A DNA stretch of 64,000 bases, taken from contig CAWJON010000001.1 in assembly GCA_963844565.1 (NCBI GenBank), positions 310,001 through 374,000 on the forward strand, written 5' to 3'. The DNA is from JAFEDN01 sp963844565 (GTDB lineage Bacteria > Pseudomonadota > Gammaproteobacteria > Coxiellales > Coxiellaceae). A model generated the notes under the pieces. That model saw only the letters and a program-made list of their open reading frames with translations, was not told the origin of the DNA and did not search any database. The translations under genes and the position numbers were made by a program. Positions 33,432-43,693 of this stretch are shown here, piece by piece; position 1 is the first letter of the stretch; each line of letters opens with the position of its first letter.

Positions 33432-35073
33432 GACAATATTGGTTTAATGCGGTGATTAGATGCTCCCGCATAATAGGTTTTGTTAATACATCGTTGGCGC
33501 CTGCCTCAAGACAGATTAATCGGTCTTCTTCTAAAACGTGAGCGGTTAATGCGACCAGAGGCGTAACGGATTGTTTATTTTTCTCCAAAGCACGTAATTT
33601 TCGAGTTAATTTCATGCCATCCATATCAGGCAAACCAATATCTGTAAAAATTAAATGGTATTGATGACTGTTAAAGAGCTGAATGGCTTCAGTCCCATCA
33701 TTGGCGATGTCCACCTGGCAGTTTAAGTCTTGTAACATCAGTTGAATCACTTTTTGATTTAAGGGGTTATCTTCCACCACTAAAATACGTGGTCTGTAGG
33801 TCCGTAAAAAACTTAATTTTATCTCCTTCTTTTTGTAAAGAGTGGAGTCTTTAGTTTTTGGCTTACTTTTATCTATTGGTAACGGCAGGGTAAACCAAAA
33901 ACGAGAACCTTTGCCTAGGCGGCTGGTAACGCCCACAGTCCCACCCATGGTTTCGACCAAATTTTTTACAATCGCCAGTCCCAAACCGGTGCCCTGGAAG
34001 CGACGGCTATAATGAGATTCAACCTGAGTAAAACGATCGAACAAAGTAGGAATCGCTTCGGTTGGAATACCAATTCCGGTATCCTCAACCATAATTTTAA
34101 AAAATGCTTGGTTGGTTTTGGTGGTACAGTCCACCAAAACTCGAATTTTACCCTTTTCGGTAAATTTAGCGGCATTGCTCAAGAAGTTTAATAGAACTTG
34201 GCGAATACGTAACTCATCGCCAATGACTTTGTTGGGAATTTTTTCCGCATATTTGGTTTGCAATTTAATATTTTTTTCTGCGGTGAGATGCCTTAAGGTT
34301 TCACAGGATTCTTGGATTAATTTAACCAGATCAAAAGGAGTGGGTTTGAGTTCCACTTTGCCGGCTTCCAGTTTTGCATAATCTAAAATGTCATTAATTA
34401 AGGTTAGTAAGTTTTGACCTGACGAGTAAATGGCTTCAACACACTCTTGTTGCCCTTTCGTCAGTTTTTGTTCCTCCAGTATTTGCGCCATGCCTAAAAT
34501 TGCATTCAAGGGGGTGCGTAATTCGTGGCTAACGGTGGCGATGAAGCCGGTTTTAGACAGGCTGGCGATTTCCGCTTTCTTTTTCTCTTCAAGCAATTCC
34601 TTTTGAACAGTCTTTAGATTGGTGATGTCTAATGAAGTGCCAATAATTCCAATAATATTACCCTGTTCATCTCGAAAAGGAGATTTATAGGAAATAAATA
34701 CCACATTACCTCGGTCTTTTAAGTAGGTACTTTCTTCAATTACCAGAGTTCTACCGGTTTTTAAAACCTTTAAATCATTTTTGCGCAAATCCTTGGCTTG
34801 ATTGGGCCAAATATCTTTATCTGTTTTTCCGAGCACGTTTTCAACTGTATCAATCCCAACGTTTTCACACCAGTATTTATTGGCGCCCATGTAACAGCTA
34901 TCTCTATCTTTCCAATAAATCAGTCCGGGAGCACAATCAATTATATTTTTAAGTAAATAAGCGGTATCCTTATATTTTTGCTCAACCTGCTTTAATTGAG
35001 AATTCAATTTTTTAATAATCTGCTTATCGCTTGCCGACTTGGTAAAATTATTCAATTTCCCCTCCTGAATCAA
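33415..35073 (-). CDS. Hybrid histidine kinase (PAS-HisKA-HATPase-REC)
   Basis: The protein has 552 residues with no membrane segment. PAS/PAC region about 40-155, dimerisation helix with H183 in ATVSHELRTPLN, ATPase with NFLSNAAKFTEKG, DTGIGIP and GTGLGLAIV, then a C-terminal receiver (430-545) with D478 in IFTDIGLPDMDG. A soluble sensor that passes phosphate internally and then to an HPt protein, probably the one facing it. The last codons (Ala-Ile-Ser-Ala-stop) are read from the hairpin repeat. Confidence 0.93.
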   Translation of the reverse strand: MIQEGKLNNFTKSASDKQIIKKLNSQLKQVEQKYKDTAYLLKNIIDCAPGLIYWKDRDSCYMGANKYWCENVGIDTVENVLGKTDKDIWPNQAKDLRKNDLKVLKTGRTLVIEESTYLKDRGNVVFISYKSPFRDEQGNIIGIIGTSLDITNLKTVQKELLEEKKKAEIASLSKTGFIATVSHELRTPLNAILGMAQILEEQKLTKGQQECVEAIYSSGQNLLTLINDILDYAKLEAGKVELKPTPFDLVKLIQESCETLRHLTAEKNIKLQTKYAEKIPNKVIGDELRIRQVLLNFLSNAAKFTEKGKIRVLVDCTTKTNQAFFKIMVEDTGIGIPTEAIPTLFDRFTQVESHYSRRFQGTGLGLAIVKNLVETMGGTVGVTSRLGKGSRFWFTLPLPIDKSKPKTKDSTLYKKKEIKLSFLRTYRPRILVVEDNPLNQKVIQLMLQDLNCQVDIANDGTEAIQLFNSHQYHLIFTDIGLPDMDGMKLTRKLRALEKNKQSVTPLVALTAHVLEEDRLICLEAGANDVLTKPIMREHLITALNQYCPAISA

Positions 35074-35194
35074 AAATCATCATCAATCCCGGTGTTAAAA
35101 CAGTCCAGAAATTATCTTCCTCGATGTGACGCAATAGTTATTTGAAACAGGTATACTATACATAACAATTCTTTGACATTCCAGGACTTTAGCT

Positions 35195-37012
35195 ATGTAC
35201 ATTATCGGTTTCAGTGGTTTGAATGACGCCCTTTCTTTTAAAAGAAAGAACATAAAAGATCTTTCTGAACAAGAATATCGCATTTCACAGGGAATGGATT
35301 CGGCGGCTGTTTTAATCCAGGATGGGATCGTCATTGCTGCGGTAGAAGAAGAGAGGCTTTCGGGAGTTAAACATACCGAAAAATTCCCATTTGCTTCGAT
35401 TAATTTTTGCTTAGACCAAGCAGGAATAACCATTAACGACATCGATTATATTTGTCACGGGTTTAATTACGCAGACTATAAATATTTTTTTCAGCGAAAT
35501 GAATATTTATTAAAATATTTTCAAGCAGCATTAGATCCGGCGGTACAAATCCAGCATTTAAATAATTTATGGCCAGGAGTAAATTTTGCCAAAAAATTTA
35601 TCCCTGTTCGACATCACGCGGCCCATGCCGCCGGCGCTTTTTATCCCAGTGGGTTTAGCGAGGCGTTGGTCTTGGTAATGGATGGGATGGGTGAATTAGA
35701 CAGTATTTCTGTTTATCGGGGAAAAAATAATCGTTTGGAGTTATTAAAAACTTATAATTTATTAAGCTCAGTGGGCATGCTGTATAGTATGGTTACTTGT
35801 CATTTGGGATTTTCAATCAATAGCGGCGAATATAAAGTGATGGGATTGGCGCCTTACGGTGATCCTTTACAATTCGCTGCTTTTTTTTCCGAATGTGTAT
35901 CATTCGAGCCTGAAGGTGAAATAATTATTCAGGGCTTTCATAAAAATAAATCCTTTTTAGATTGGGAAACCTATCGGGGATTTTCAGAATGGCTAACGTT
36001 GCACACTTTTCCTGCGAGGAGTCCTGAAAGCCCGCTCGAGAAAAAGCATATGAATTTAGCTGCTGCGTTGCAGAGTACTTTAAATAATGCGTTATTGCAC
36101 ATTTGCAAACACTGGGGTAAATCCACAGGTTTAAATAAACTTTGTTTTGCGGGCGGCGTCGCGTTAAACTGTACGGCAAATGCCTACTTATATCAGCAAA
36201 GAGTATTCAAAGACATGTATATTCAACCGGCCGCAGGAGATGCGGGGACAGCTTTGGGAAGCGCTTTATACCATTATAAGCACACTTTGCAGCAGTCAGG
36301 AAATGACACGCCGCAGCGTTTACCGTTTTTTGGACCAACCTCTCAAATAGAGAAATTACTGCGTAATGAAAAGAAGTGGATTGAGTCGTTAGAAATTACT
36401 GTTAACCAATTTTCAATGGAAGAAATGATCAATATAGTCGCAGAAAAATTATCACACGGTAAAATTGTTGCTTGGATGCAAGGTGAAACAGAATTTGGTC
36501 CTCGAGCGTTGGGTCATCGTAGTATTTTAGCCGATCCTCGGGATCCAAATATGCGTCAGAAAATTAATAGAATTGTAAAAAAGCGTGAAGCATTTAGACC
36601 CTTTGCACCCTCAGTGAAAAGTGAAGAAGCTCATCATTATTTTTGTATTTCCCCAGAAGATGCAAAACTATTCGCAACCATGTTATTTGTTGTCCCGGTA
36701 CGAGAAGGATTTAAAGAGAAGTTACCCGCCATCACGCATGTGGATGGGACAGCTCGAGTGCAGACGGTGGACAGAAAAGAACATCCGATTTATTGGAGTT
36801 TATTGGATGCATTTGAAAAAATAACTAAAATTCCAATTTTACTTAACACTTCTTTTAATATCAACAAACAACCGATTATTGCTTCGGCAAAAGAGGCGTT
36901 GATGACGTTTGCAGATAGTGAAATTGATCTGTTGTGTATCGATAATTTTATTTTTTCTAAACTGGGAATAGCCGATGATATTAGTAAAAGACAATTTAAG
37001 ATCACTGCATAA
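35195..37012 (+). CDS. Carbamoyltransferase, NodU/TobZ/CmcH family
   Basis: The protein has 605 residues. N-terminal Kae1-like domain with HHAAHAAGAFYPSGF and LVMDGMGE, GEYKVMGLAPYG, CFAGGVALNC; the C-terminal carbamoyl-phosphate domain shows GPRALGHRSILADPR and REAFRPFAPSV. Members transfer carbamoyl from carbamoyl phosphate via an adenylate to hydroxyls of antibiotics or nodulation factors. The synthetase gene starts within its last 38 bases, so the enzyme probably tailors that product. Confidence 0.9.
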   Translation: MYIIGFSGLNDALSFKRKNIKDLSEQEYRISQGMDSAAVLIQDGIVIAAVEEERLSGVKHTEKFPFASINFCLDQAGITINDIDYICHGFNYADYKYFFQRNEYLLKYFQAALDPAVQIQHLNNLWPGVNFAKKFIPVRHHAAHAAGAFYPSGFSEALVLVMDGMGELDSISVYRGKNNRLELLKTYNLLSSVGMLYSMVTCHLGFSINSGEYKVMGLAPYGDPLQFAAFFSECVSFEPEGEIIIQGFHKNKSFLDWETYRGFSEWLTLHTFPARSPESPLEKKHMNLAAALQSTLNNALLHICKHWGKSTGLNKLCFAGGVALNCTANAYLYQQRVFKDMYIQPAAGDAGTALGSALYHYKHTLQQSGNDTPQRLPFFGPTSQIEKLLRNEKKWIESLEITVNQFSMEEMINIVAEKLSHGKIVAWMQGETEFGPRALGHRSILADPRDPNMRQKINRIVKKREAFRPFAPSVKSEEAHHYFCISPEDAKLFATMLFVVPVREGFKEKLPAITHVDGTARVQTVDRKEHPIYWSLLDAFEKITKIPILLNTSFNINKQPIIASAKEALMTFADSEIDLLCIDNFIFSKLGIADDISKRQFKITA

Positions 37013-39511
37013 GTGGTCTGGAATTACAACTCACTATCCTCAGAAAAGTATTGGTCAGGTTTTTGAAGAGGTGGCAAGTCTGTGGCCACAAAATATTGCG
37101 TTTGAACTTGATAAAAAAGTTTCTTATCAGCAATTGAACCTTCAAGCAAATCAGTTGGCGCATTATCTGCAAAAGTTGCGTTTTCCACCGGAAACGCGAA
37201 TTGCTTTTTGTTTGCCGCCCAGTCTTGAAATGATTGTCACCATGCTGGCAATTTTGAAAGCCGGTTATGCCTATGTCCCCGTGTCACCTAAATATCCATT
37301 AGCACGCCTACAATTTATTCTAAAAGATTCACAAGCTAAATGGATTTTTACTCAACACAATATTTGGCCGGAAGAATTAAGCCAAATGGAAGCCATTACA
37401 TTTTGGGAAGATCTTACTTTAGATAAATTTTCTGCAGAAAATTTAAAAAATAAACAAACCAACCGACAACTTGCTAATGTGAGGTACACTTCAGGATCAA
37501 CAGGTCAACCTAAAGGTGTGATGGTAGAACATCGCGGGATCGTACGTCTGGTGAAACAAACCAACTATATAGAGATCACACCGGAAGACAAGATTGCACA
37601 AGTCACTAATATTACCTTTGATGTTTCTGAATTTGAGATATGGGGCGCTTTATTAAATGGGGCAACGCTGGTTGGTCTATCTGAAAATACTTTATTGTCA
37701 GTTCCTCAGTTTTCTAAATTCTTGCAAATGAAAAAAATTTCTATTTTATGGTTAACTGCGCGATTGTTTGACCAATTTGTCATGGTATCCCCTGAAATTT
37801 TTGCAAACTTAACTTATTTATTGGTGGGGGGGAGATTTTAAATCCTAAAACAATCTTTGCAGTTTTAAATTGTAAAGCGGGTAGACCAAAATTTGTTTTA
37901 AATGGTTACGGACCTACGGAAAATTCTGTTTTCACCACGGCATATAAAATACCTGAAAACATCAATGAAAAACAACCCATTTCGATCGGCAGCGCCATTG
38001 CCAATACTAGTATTTATGTTGTTAATGAACACGGGGATCTTGCGGACTTCAATGAACCAGGGGAGTTATACGCAGGTGGAGATGGTGTTGCTCGAGGTTA
38101 TTTAAATAATCCTGAGCTTACAGCAGAAAAGTTTATTAAAAATCCTTTTAGTAAAAATTCAAATGATTTGATTTATAAAACCGGAGACAGGGTCTTTTGG
38201 CGTAAAGAGGGCAATCTTGAGTACATTGGGCGTGTTGACAATCAGGTTAAAATATTTGGTCAAAGAATTGAATTGGGGGAAATCGAAGCCAACTTGTTGC
38301 AGCACCCTAACATTGGTCAAGCCATTATATTGGCGTTAAATCGCAGTGCTTATGAAAAATTTTTATGTGCTTATGTGGTGTTAAAAAATCAGTTAAATCT
38401 AAGTGTTCAAGACATAAAAGACTTTCTGAGAAAAAATTTGTCTAATGAAAAAATCCCAGAAATTATTTTTGTTGTTGATAAAATCCCTTTAAATATCAGT
38501 GGAAAAGTCGATCAGGAAAGTTTGGCGAAAATGGTATTTGAGAATAAATTAGAAATGAATTCGTCGATACCTAAATCCCCCGTCCAAAAAAAACTAGTTG
38601 CGATTTGGCAAGAGTTATTGAAAATTGGCAGTATCGAACTGGATGATGATTTTTCAAGTTTAGGAGGTCGTTCCATTTTGTTAATGCGGTTACATGATCG
38701 CATTTCCAAGGCATTTCATTATGAGATTACCATGTCGGAATTATTTTCTACCGAGACTATCCGAAAACAAGCCAAGCTTTTAGAAAAAAAAGATAAAATG
38801 TTGTATGAAACTGCGGTGGTTGCCTTTCAGAGTAAAGGGAAAAAACTGCCTGTTTTTCTGCTCCCGCCGGTAAGTAATCAATGCGTCTGTTTCTTTTCTT
38901 TAGTGAAATACCTAAAAAATTTTCAACCGGTATATGCTCTGATAGACCCTAGCGATCAAATAAATCAATGTCAATTTAAAAGTATTAATGAGATGGCTAA
39001 CTTTTTCTGTGAAATTATCCGAAAAACACAACCGAAAGGGCCCTATCAATTGGTTGGATATTCTTTTGGTGTTCAACTCGCCATAGCGATATCCAGAATT
39101 TTGGTCGAAGCCGGTGAAAAAATAAAATTTTTAGGTATCGTGGATGGTTGGGCAAAGTTTCCTGAATATTGCGCCAATGAGCAATGGTTTCGACAACGAA
39201 TGCAATCACTGAAAGAAGAATTTCAAACCGATAACCTGAAAATTGATTTGGCATGGCATCGTATGCAGTTGTTGCTTAATAATAAATTAGAATTACTTCC
39301 TACTAAAGTGATTTTATTCAAATCGACGGGCGATCAAGGATTTTCATTGAATGATATGGATGAGTATAACCATTGGTTGCCTTGGGCTGTCCACGGGATA
39401 GAAAGGTATTTAATTCCGGGTGATCACGATGACATGTTATCAGAACCTCATGTTCAGGAGTTGGCAACGATTCTACAACGTAAATTAGATTTACGAGGGG
39501 GCAAGTCCTGA
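36975..39511 (+). pseudogene. Single-module peptide synthetase (A-T-TE), frameshifted at a G7 run
   Basis: The first 288 codons give the front of an adenylation domain (YTSGSTGQPKGV, NITFDVSEFEIWG) and end at 37841 just after LLVGG. Adding one G to the seven at 37826-37832 continues in frame: E-I-L-N-P, NGYGPTEN, the A7-A10 motifs (YKTGD, GRVDNQVKIFG, ISGKVD), a carrier domain with GGRS (Ser codon at 38672) and a thioesterase with GYSFG (39062). No condensation domain is present. Residues aligned to the GrsA pocket read roughly D-V-F-W-L-G-G-V-F-K, near published valine-type codes. It is broken as written; it overlaps the carbamoyltransferase gene. Confidence 0.85.
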
Positions 39512-39548
39512 ATCGTGTGTAGTTAAAAACTACACACGATTCAGGACT
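39504..39548. terminator. 20-bp perfect hairpin at the end of the synthetase gene
   Basis: 39504-39523 pairs without mismatch with 39529-39548 around a TAAAA loop. The synthetase stop codon (39509-39511) is inside the left arm. There is no T-run after it, so it may act as an RNA 3'-end stabiliser or be a repeat remnant rather than a classic terminator. A weaker hairpin with the same GTCCTGAAT end lies at 46659-46703. Confidence 0.6.
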
Positions 39549-39872
39549 CGAGCCACCTCTACAACAAAAATCACATTTCTTTATTTAACTATTTGTTTTG
39601 TAATGCTTTTATTAATCCGGGAGCTCTTCCACATTCTTGATTTTCAGTATAAAAACCGTATCAACCAGAATATTCAAAAGCATGCCCCCTCATCACTAAG
39701 CTACCAGTTTACACTGATTGTAGCTGCCATTGAGTAAGTTTCTTAGAAGCATTGCGAGCAATCGATCAAAAAATTAAGCTTTTCATAAGAAATATTATGT
39801 ATAGTAAAAATACAAAATCAGTAAAATCTAATTAAATTCGTAACCGATTGAAATTTATAGATATTATAATAT
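39549..39872. other. Gap between the synthetase and the 701-residue gene
   Basis: An AT-rich 324 bases with no supported gene, no hairpin repeat and no clear terminator. TATAAT-like sequences occur close to the next start (39863-39870). Confidence 0.5.
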
Positions 39873-41978
39873 ATGTCAAAAGAACAAAAAGCTATCGAGC
39901 CTATTATTGAAGACATTACTAGAACAGCAGCTCTTGTTAGTTATAAAGAAAACAGAAGACTCTCACCTACTATGAGTAATTTGTCGAATGTTTATACTTT
40001 AGTATGCTTAATTGAAAAGGCAATAAATAAAGGATTAACTGAAGAATTAAAACAAGTGGAACTACCAAATTCTTCCGCCTCCTTAAATTTAGAAGATTTT
40101 GGAAGATATAGCGAACGAGGGAAAAAACATTTTTTTACTTTAGAAGATAACTTTACCTTAAGAATAGTTGAGACTTATCTTCATTTTACTCTTAATTTTA
40201 CTCCAACCTATAAAATGGAAAAAGCTCGATTAAGCAATAAAATACGAATTACTGTGGGAACAGTTGATCAAAAAAATTTTTTCTCTGTTTGCGATAAAAT
40301 ACAGCAAATTTTTCTTGAGGAAAAAATGGATATTACTTATAAAGTAAGATCTTGGGATTCTTATCAAAAATATCTCCATGGTAAACAATCTAATTGGGAA
40401 GCAACGGGTAAGGATGTCACCATTTATGCTTACCGGTCACCCCATAATGATTGGGATGCCATAATCAATAAAATAACCGATGAATTAAATACAGCCGCTA
40501 TTCCCAAAAGAGCGCAACCATTTACTGATTTGCCTTTAAAAGGTGGTTATTGCGCAGCACGTAATGATAGTTTTGGAAGAGAACAAGGATATCAAGATGT
40601 TATTGAACTTTGGAAAAAATGTTACGAAAAATTAAATAGGTTATTTTATGAAATAACTTCGCTTAACACCAAAAAATCTGCATTAGAAGAGACGAAAATT
40701 CAAAATTCTAGTCTTGCCTCACTGAAAAATGAAAAGTTATTAAAAGAAATAGACTATTTGTCAAAAAAAATTGATTCTTCTTTTAAGGAATTATTTACTC
40801 AAGAATTTAAAAATTTCTACTTACTTCATAAGGTAGTAGGAGAAGAAAAATATTTTTCTGAATTACCTACTTCTTTTCAATCTCCAGAAACAATTTTGCT
40901 TATCTATGATTTACTAATACAACATAATTTAAGCGTATTGTCTTTTAAAGAAACCCGTTTGGATAATACAATTATAGACCTCACTGATATTAATTCTCTA
41001 AAACAACGTAGAGAAATTATAAAAAAAACAAATTATCCTGAACTAATTTTGATAATATCTGACTTGCGAGCCTTAGTAAAAATACTCATGCCAAAATTTG
41101 AGGAATCAGCAAAATTATTAGCTTCAGAAGAAAAATCCTCTTCAGCCATCGTCGATAGTAAAAAATCAGCCATTGATGCTGTTACCCCTGTCGGCCGGCC
41201 GCCGCTTGACATCCTAGAAAATTTATATTATTTCAGTAAAAATTTAAGTGCCTTTTCACCAAAATACTATACTTTAATGGCGAAAGTGATTAATATATCC
41301 TATATTTTATATCAAACAATACGCGTGTCAAAATTTGAGGAGTTAGCAAAATTACCAGAATCAAAAGAAAAGCCGTCCGAAGCCTCGCAGATTTCTGCCC
41401 CACCCCTGGTTAACCTGCCGCCAACTGACATAATAATGAATTTATATCATCTCAATAGAATGTTAATTGCCTTTTTATCTAAAAATCATGTTTTAAGCGC
41501 AAGTGTGATTAACATATCCCGTAGTTTATATCAAGAAGCATTCACAAATATTATAAATAGGTCAAAAGGTGGATCTTTGCTTGGTTATCTAGCTTTTGCT
41601 CCATTGCGAATTCCGGCAGAACAGAGATTACCTAGCATGTTTAAAGAAAGAATTAAAAGTTTTTATCTAGATTATAAAATCGTTGATCAAAATTATTTTT
41701 CAAAATTGTCTGTTTCGATTTCAGATCCAATTTCAAAAAAATTATTAGTAATATATGATTTAGTAATTCAAAATTATGCAGAGAATAACTCATATTCCTT
41801 GATAGACCCTGTACTATTAAAGACTATAAGAGAAAATATTATTAAGATAAATATTCCCAATGATTTCGGCGATTTGCTTCAGATATTTTCTTCCCCGCCT
41901 CTAAGCGAAAAGTACAGCGGGACTTTCTCCTATGTACATTTAGTCCCTATGAACCCTAAAATAGGAACTTCCTATTGA
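39873..41978 (+). CDS. Large orphan protein, candidate secreted effector
   Basis: The protein has 701 residues, has no signal peptide or membrane segment, and is not recognised with confidence. Residues 115-230 (KIRITVG, KVRSW, GKDVTIYAY, PLKGGYCAARNDSFG) recall the layout of OspF/SpvC/HopAI1 phosphothreonine lyases, but the position of their catalytic His appears to be Arg here. The C-terminal half has two internal duplications: about 309-400 with 588-680, and about 440-480 with 515-555. The composition is rich in Lys, Ile, Leu and Ser with AT-rich codons, unlike its neighbours, suggesting transfer. Confidence 0.55.
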   Translation: MSKEQKAIEPIIEDITRTAALVSYKENRRLSPTMSNLSNVYTLVCLIEKAINKGLTEELKQVELPNSSASLNLEDFGRYSERGKKHFFTLEDNFTLRIVETYLHFTLNFTPTYKMEKARLSNKIRITVGTVDQKNFFSVCDKIQQIFLEEKMDITYKVRSWDSYQKYLHGKQSNWEATGKDVTIYAYRSPHNDWDAIINKITDELNTAAIPKRAQPFTDLPLKGGYCAARNDSFGREQGYQDVIELWKKCYEKLNRLFYEITSLNTKKSALEETKIQNSSLASLKNEKLLKEIDYLSKKIDSSFKELFTQEFKNFYLLHKVVGEEKYFSELPTSFQSPETILLIYDLLIQHNLSVLSFKETRLDNTIIDLTDINSLKQRREIIKKTNYPELILIISDLRALVKILMPKFEESAKLLASEEKSSSAIVDSKKSAIDAVTPVGRPPLDILENLYYFSKNLSAFSPKYYTLMAKVINISYILYQTIRVSKFEELAKLPESKEKPSEASQISAPPLVNLPPTDIIMNLYHLNRMLIAFLSKNHVLSASVINISRSLYQEAFTNIINRSKGGSLLGYLAFAPLRIPAEQRLPSMFKERIKSFYLDYKIVDQNYFSKLSVSISDPISKKLLVIYDLVIQNYAENNSYSLIDPVLLKTIRENIIKINIPNDFGDLLQIFSSPPLSEKYSGTFSYVHLVPMNPKIGTSY

Positions 41979-42066
41979 GTAGTCTCTCTTAACTTTGTAG
42001 GAATTTTATGCTATATTAAAAAGGCTACAATATAGGATTGATTATATTCCATAGGATACAAATGTT

Positions 42067-42519
42067 ATGAAACTTACTGATTTTTTTTCAGCTGTAGAGG
42101 CCAAAGCAGCTCCATCAAATTCATTGTTTGAAATTGAAGAAAATAAGGAAATTGATTCTGGTTCACAATTTCTTGTGAAAAAAATTGTTTTATCAAAAGA
42201 TGACCTCCAAAGAAATTATTTCTTGATAGAATTAAGAGATGAGAAAAAGGCCAAGCTTATTGACAATATCTTATTTGGCTCGAATTCTATTCGAGAGGAA
42301 GAATATCATAAACCACCTTTGAAAATAAAAATTATTTTTTTGCCGAATTCTCCCAAATTAATCCATTTAAAATGGGACCGAGATGATGAGAATGATTTGT
42401 TAGAATTCATGGAAGAACTTCAAAGTAATAAAATTATCAGTACGCATTTATTTAAGGAAATTAAAAATCTTTTAAATAGTGCTGCACTTTCTAAAAGCGA
42501 CGTATCACTTACTTTTTGA
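42067..42519 (+). CDS. Hypothetical protein downstream of the large orphan
   Basis: The protein has 150 residues and is not recognised. Acidic, soluble, with a likely beta-rich middle (LKIKIIFLPNSPKLIHLKW) and helical end. It lies 88 bases after the 701-residue gene on the same strand with similar AT-rich codons; AGGAT precedes the ATG. The two may have arrived together and be a pair, for example effector and accessory protein, but nothing shows this directly. Confidence 0.55.
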   Translation: MKLTDFFSAVEAKAAPSNSLFEIEENKEIDSGSQFLVKKIVLSKDDLQRNYFLIELRDEKKAKLIDNILFGSNSIREEEYHKPPLKIKIIFLPNSPKLIHLKWDRDDENDLLEFMEELQSNKIISTHLFKEIKNLLNSAALSKSDVSLTF

Positions 42520-42583
42520 AAAGATTATAAACCTAAGGTTATTATAAAATCACTCATCAGCTATCGTCATTTTAGCGTGCGAT

Positions 42584-43534
42584 TCAAGATTGACCCCTTC
42601 TATATGCTTGCTCAACTAATAGGCTGACGAGTTTTGGAAAAGTAAGTCCAATAAATTGGGCAGCATCGGGAAATAAACTGGTAGGCGTCATTCCTGGAAG
42701 AGTATTGACCTCAAGCAATATCGGTTCGCCTTCTTTGGGTACTACAAAGTCAGCGCGTGATAAATCCCTGCAACCTAAAGCTTGATGAGCTTTCATGGCT
42801 ATTTCTTGCACCCGTCGGTACTGATGAGTAGGCAAAGGCGCTGGAATGATATGTTCGCTGAGGCCAGGCGTGTACCGGTGTTCATAGTCATACCAACTGC
42901 CCGGCGGGGTTCTAATTTCAATAACCGGAAGAGTTTCAATGTTGTCATGTTCTAAGATCGCTGCCGTTATTTCAGCGCCATTTATCCTTTCTTCGACCAA
43001 AACCTTAGGACCATAACAAAGTGCTGACTCTAACCCTTGTTTGGCAGATTCAATATTGTTGGCAAATGAAACGCCTAAACCGGAGCCTTCACAAGCAGGT
43101 TTGATAACTATAGAAGGACCTAATTCAGATAAAGCTCGATTGGCTGCCAAAGCTAAATCTTCACCGCGTGAAACCACCAACCCTTTAGCAACAGGTAATT
43201 GGTGAATTAAAAAAATTTGTTTCGATAGAATCTTATCCATAGCTAGTGCAGCTGCAGACATATCGCTGCCGACGTAAGGAAAACCCAAAATGGTTAAAAG
43301 TCCTTGTAAATGTCCATCTTCACCCCATTTGCCATGTACAATTGGAAAAACAACATCTGGTTTGGTGCTTCGCAACACCATATCGATTTGATTATCAAGC
43401 TCTATAATTTTTACGTTTTTATATTTTTCTAGCAAAGCCTTTGCAACCCCAGCAGCCGAAGATCTAGAGACTTCAGCTTCCGCAGAAGGGCCGCCGCAGA
43501 TCACAGCAATGGATAGATCGGGATTATTTTTCAT
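42584..43534 (-). CDS. ddl: D-alanine--D-alanine ligase
   Basis: An ATP-grasp enzyme making the D-Ala-D-Ala end of peptidoglycan precursors. The protein has 316 residues. N-terminal ICGGPSAEAEVS, VHGKWGEDGHLQGLL, GSDMSAAALAMDK and the ATP/Mg site FVVPKEGEPILLEVNTLPGMT are all intact. In many relatives ddl sits in the mur/fts cluster; here it stands alone. It is divergent from tRNA-Arg. Confidence 0.95.
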   Translation of the reverse strand: MKNNPDLSIAVICGGPSAEAEVSRSSAAGVAKALLEKYKNVKIIELDNQIDMVLRSTKPDVVFPIVHGKWGEDGHLQGLLTILGFPYVGSDMSAAALAMDKILSKQIFLIHQLPVAKGLVVSRGEDLALAANRALSELGPSIVIKPACEGSGLGVSFANNIESAKQGLESALCYGPKVLVEERINGAEITAAILEHDNIETLPVIEIRTPPGSWYDYEHRYTPGLSEHIIPAPLPTHQYRRVQEIAMKAHQALGCRDLSRADFVVPKEGEPILLEVNTLPGMTPTSLFPDAAQFIGLTFPKLVSLLVEQAYRRGQS

Positions 43535-43618
43535 AGGCAGTTAGTTTAACAAAATATTTGTTGATCTAAAACAGGGCTACGAAATTTTTGTAGCTCTGGT
43601 ATCATAATAAATGCTATT

Positions 43619-43692
43619 GCGCCCGTAGCTCAGATGGATAGAGCGTCGGCCTCCGAAGCCGAAGGCCACAGGTTCGACTCCTGTCGGGCGCA
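43619..43692 (+). tRNA. tRNA-Arg (anticodon CCG)
   Basis: 74 bases: acceptor GCGCCCG/CGGGCGC, D-arm GCTC/GAGC, anticodon stem TCGGC/GCCGA with loop CTCCGAA (anticodon CCG, reading CGG codons), variable loop AGGCC, T-arm ACAGG/CCTGT with TTCGACT. Discriminator A. CCA is not encoded. ubiB ends 2 bases beyond, on the other strand. Confidence 0.95.
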
Positions 43693-43693
43693 T

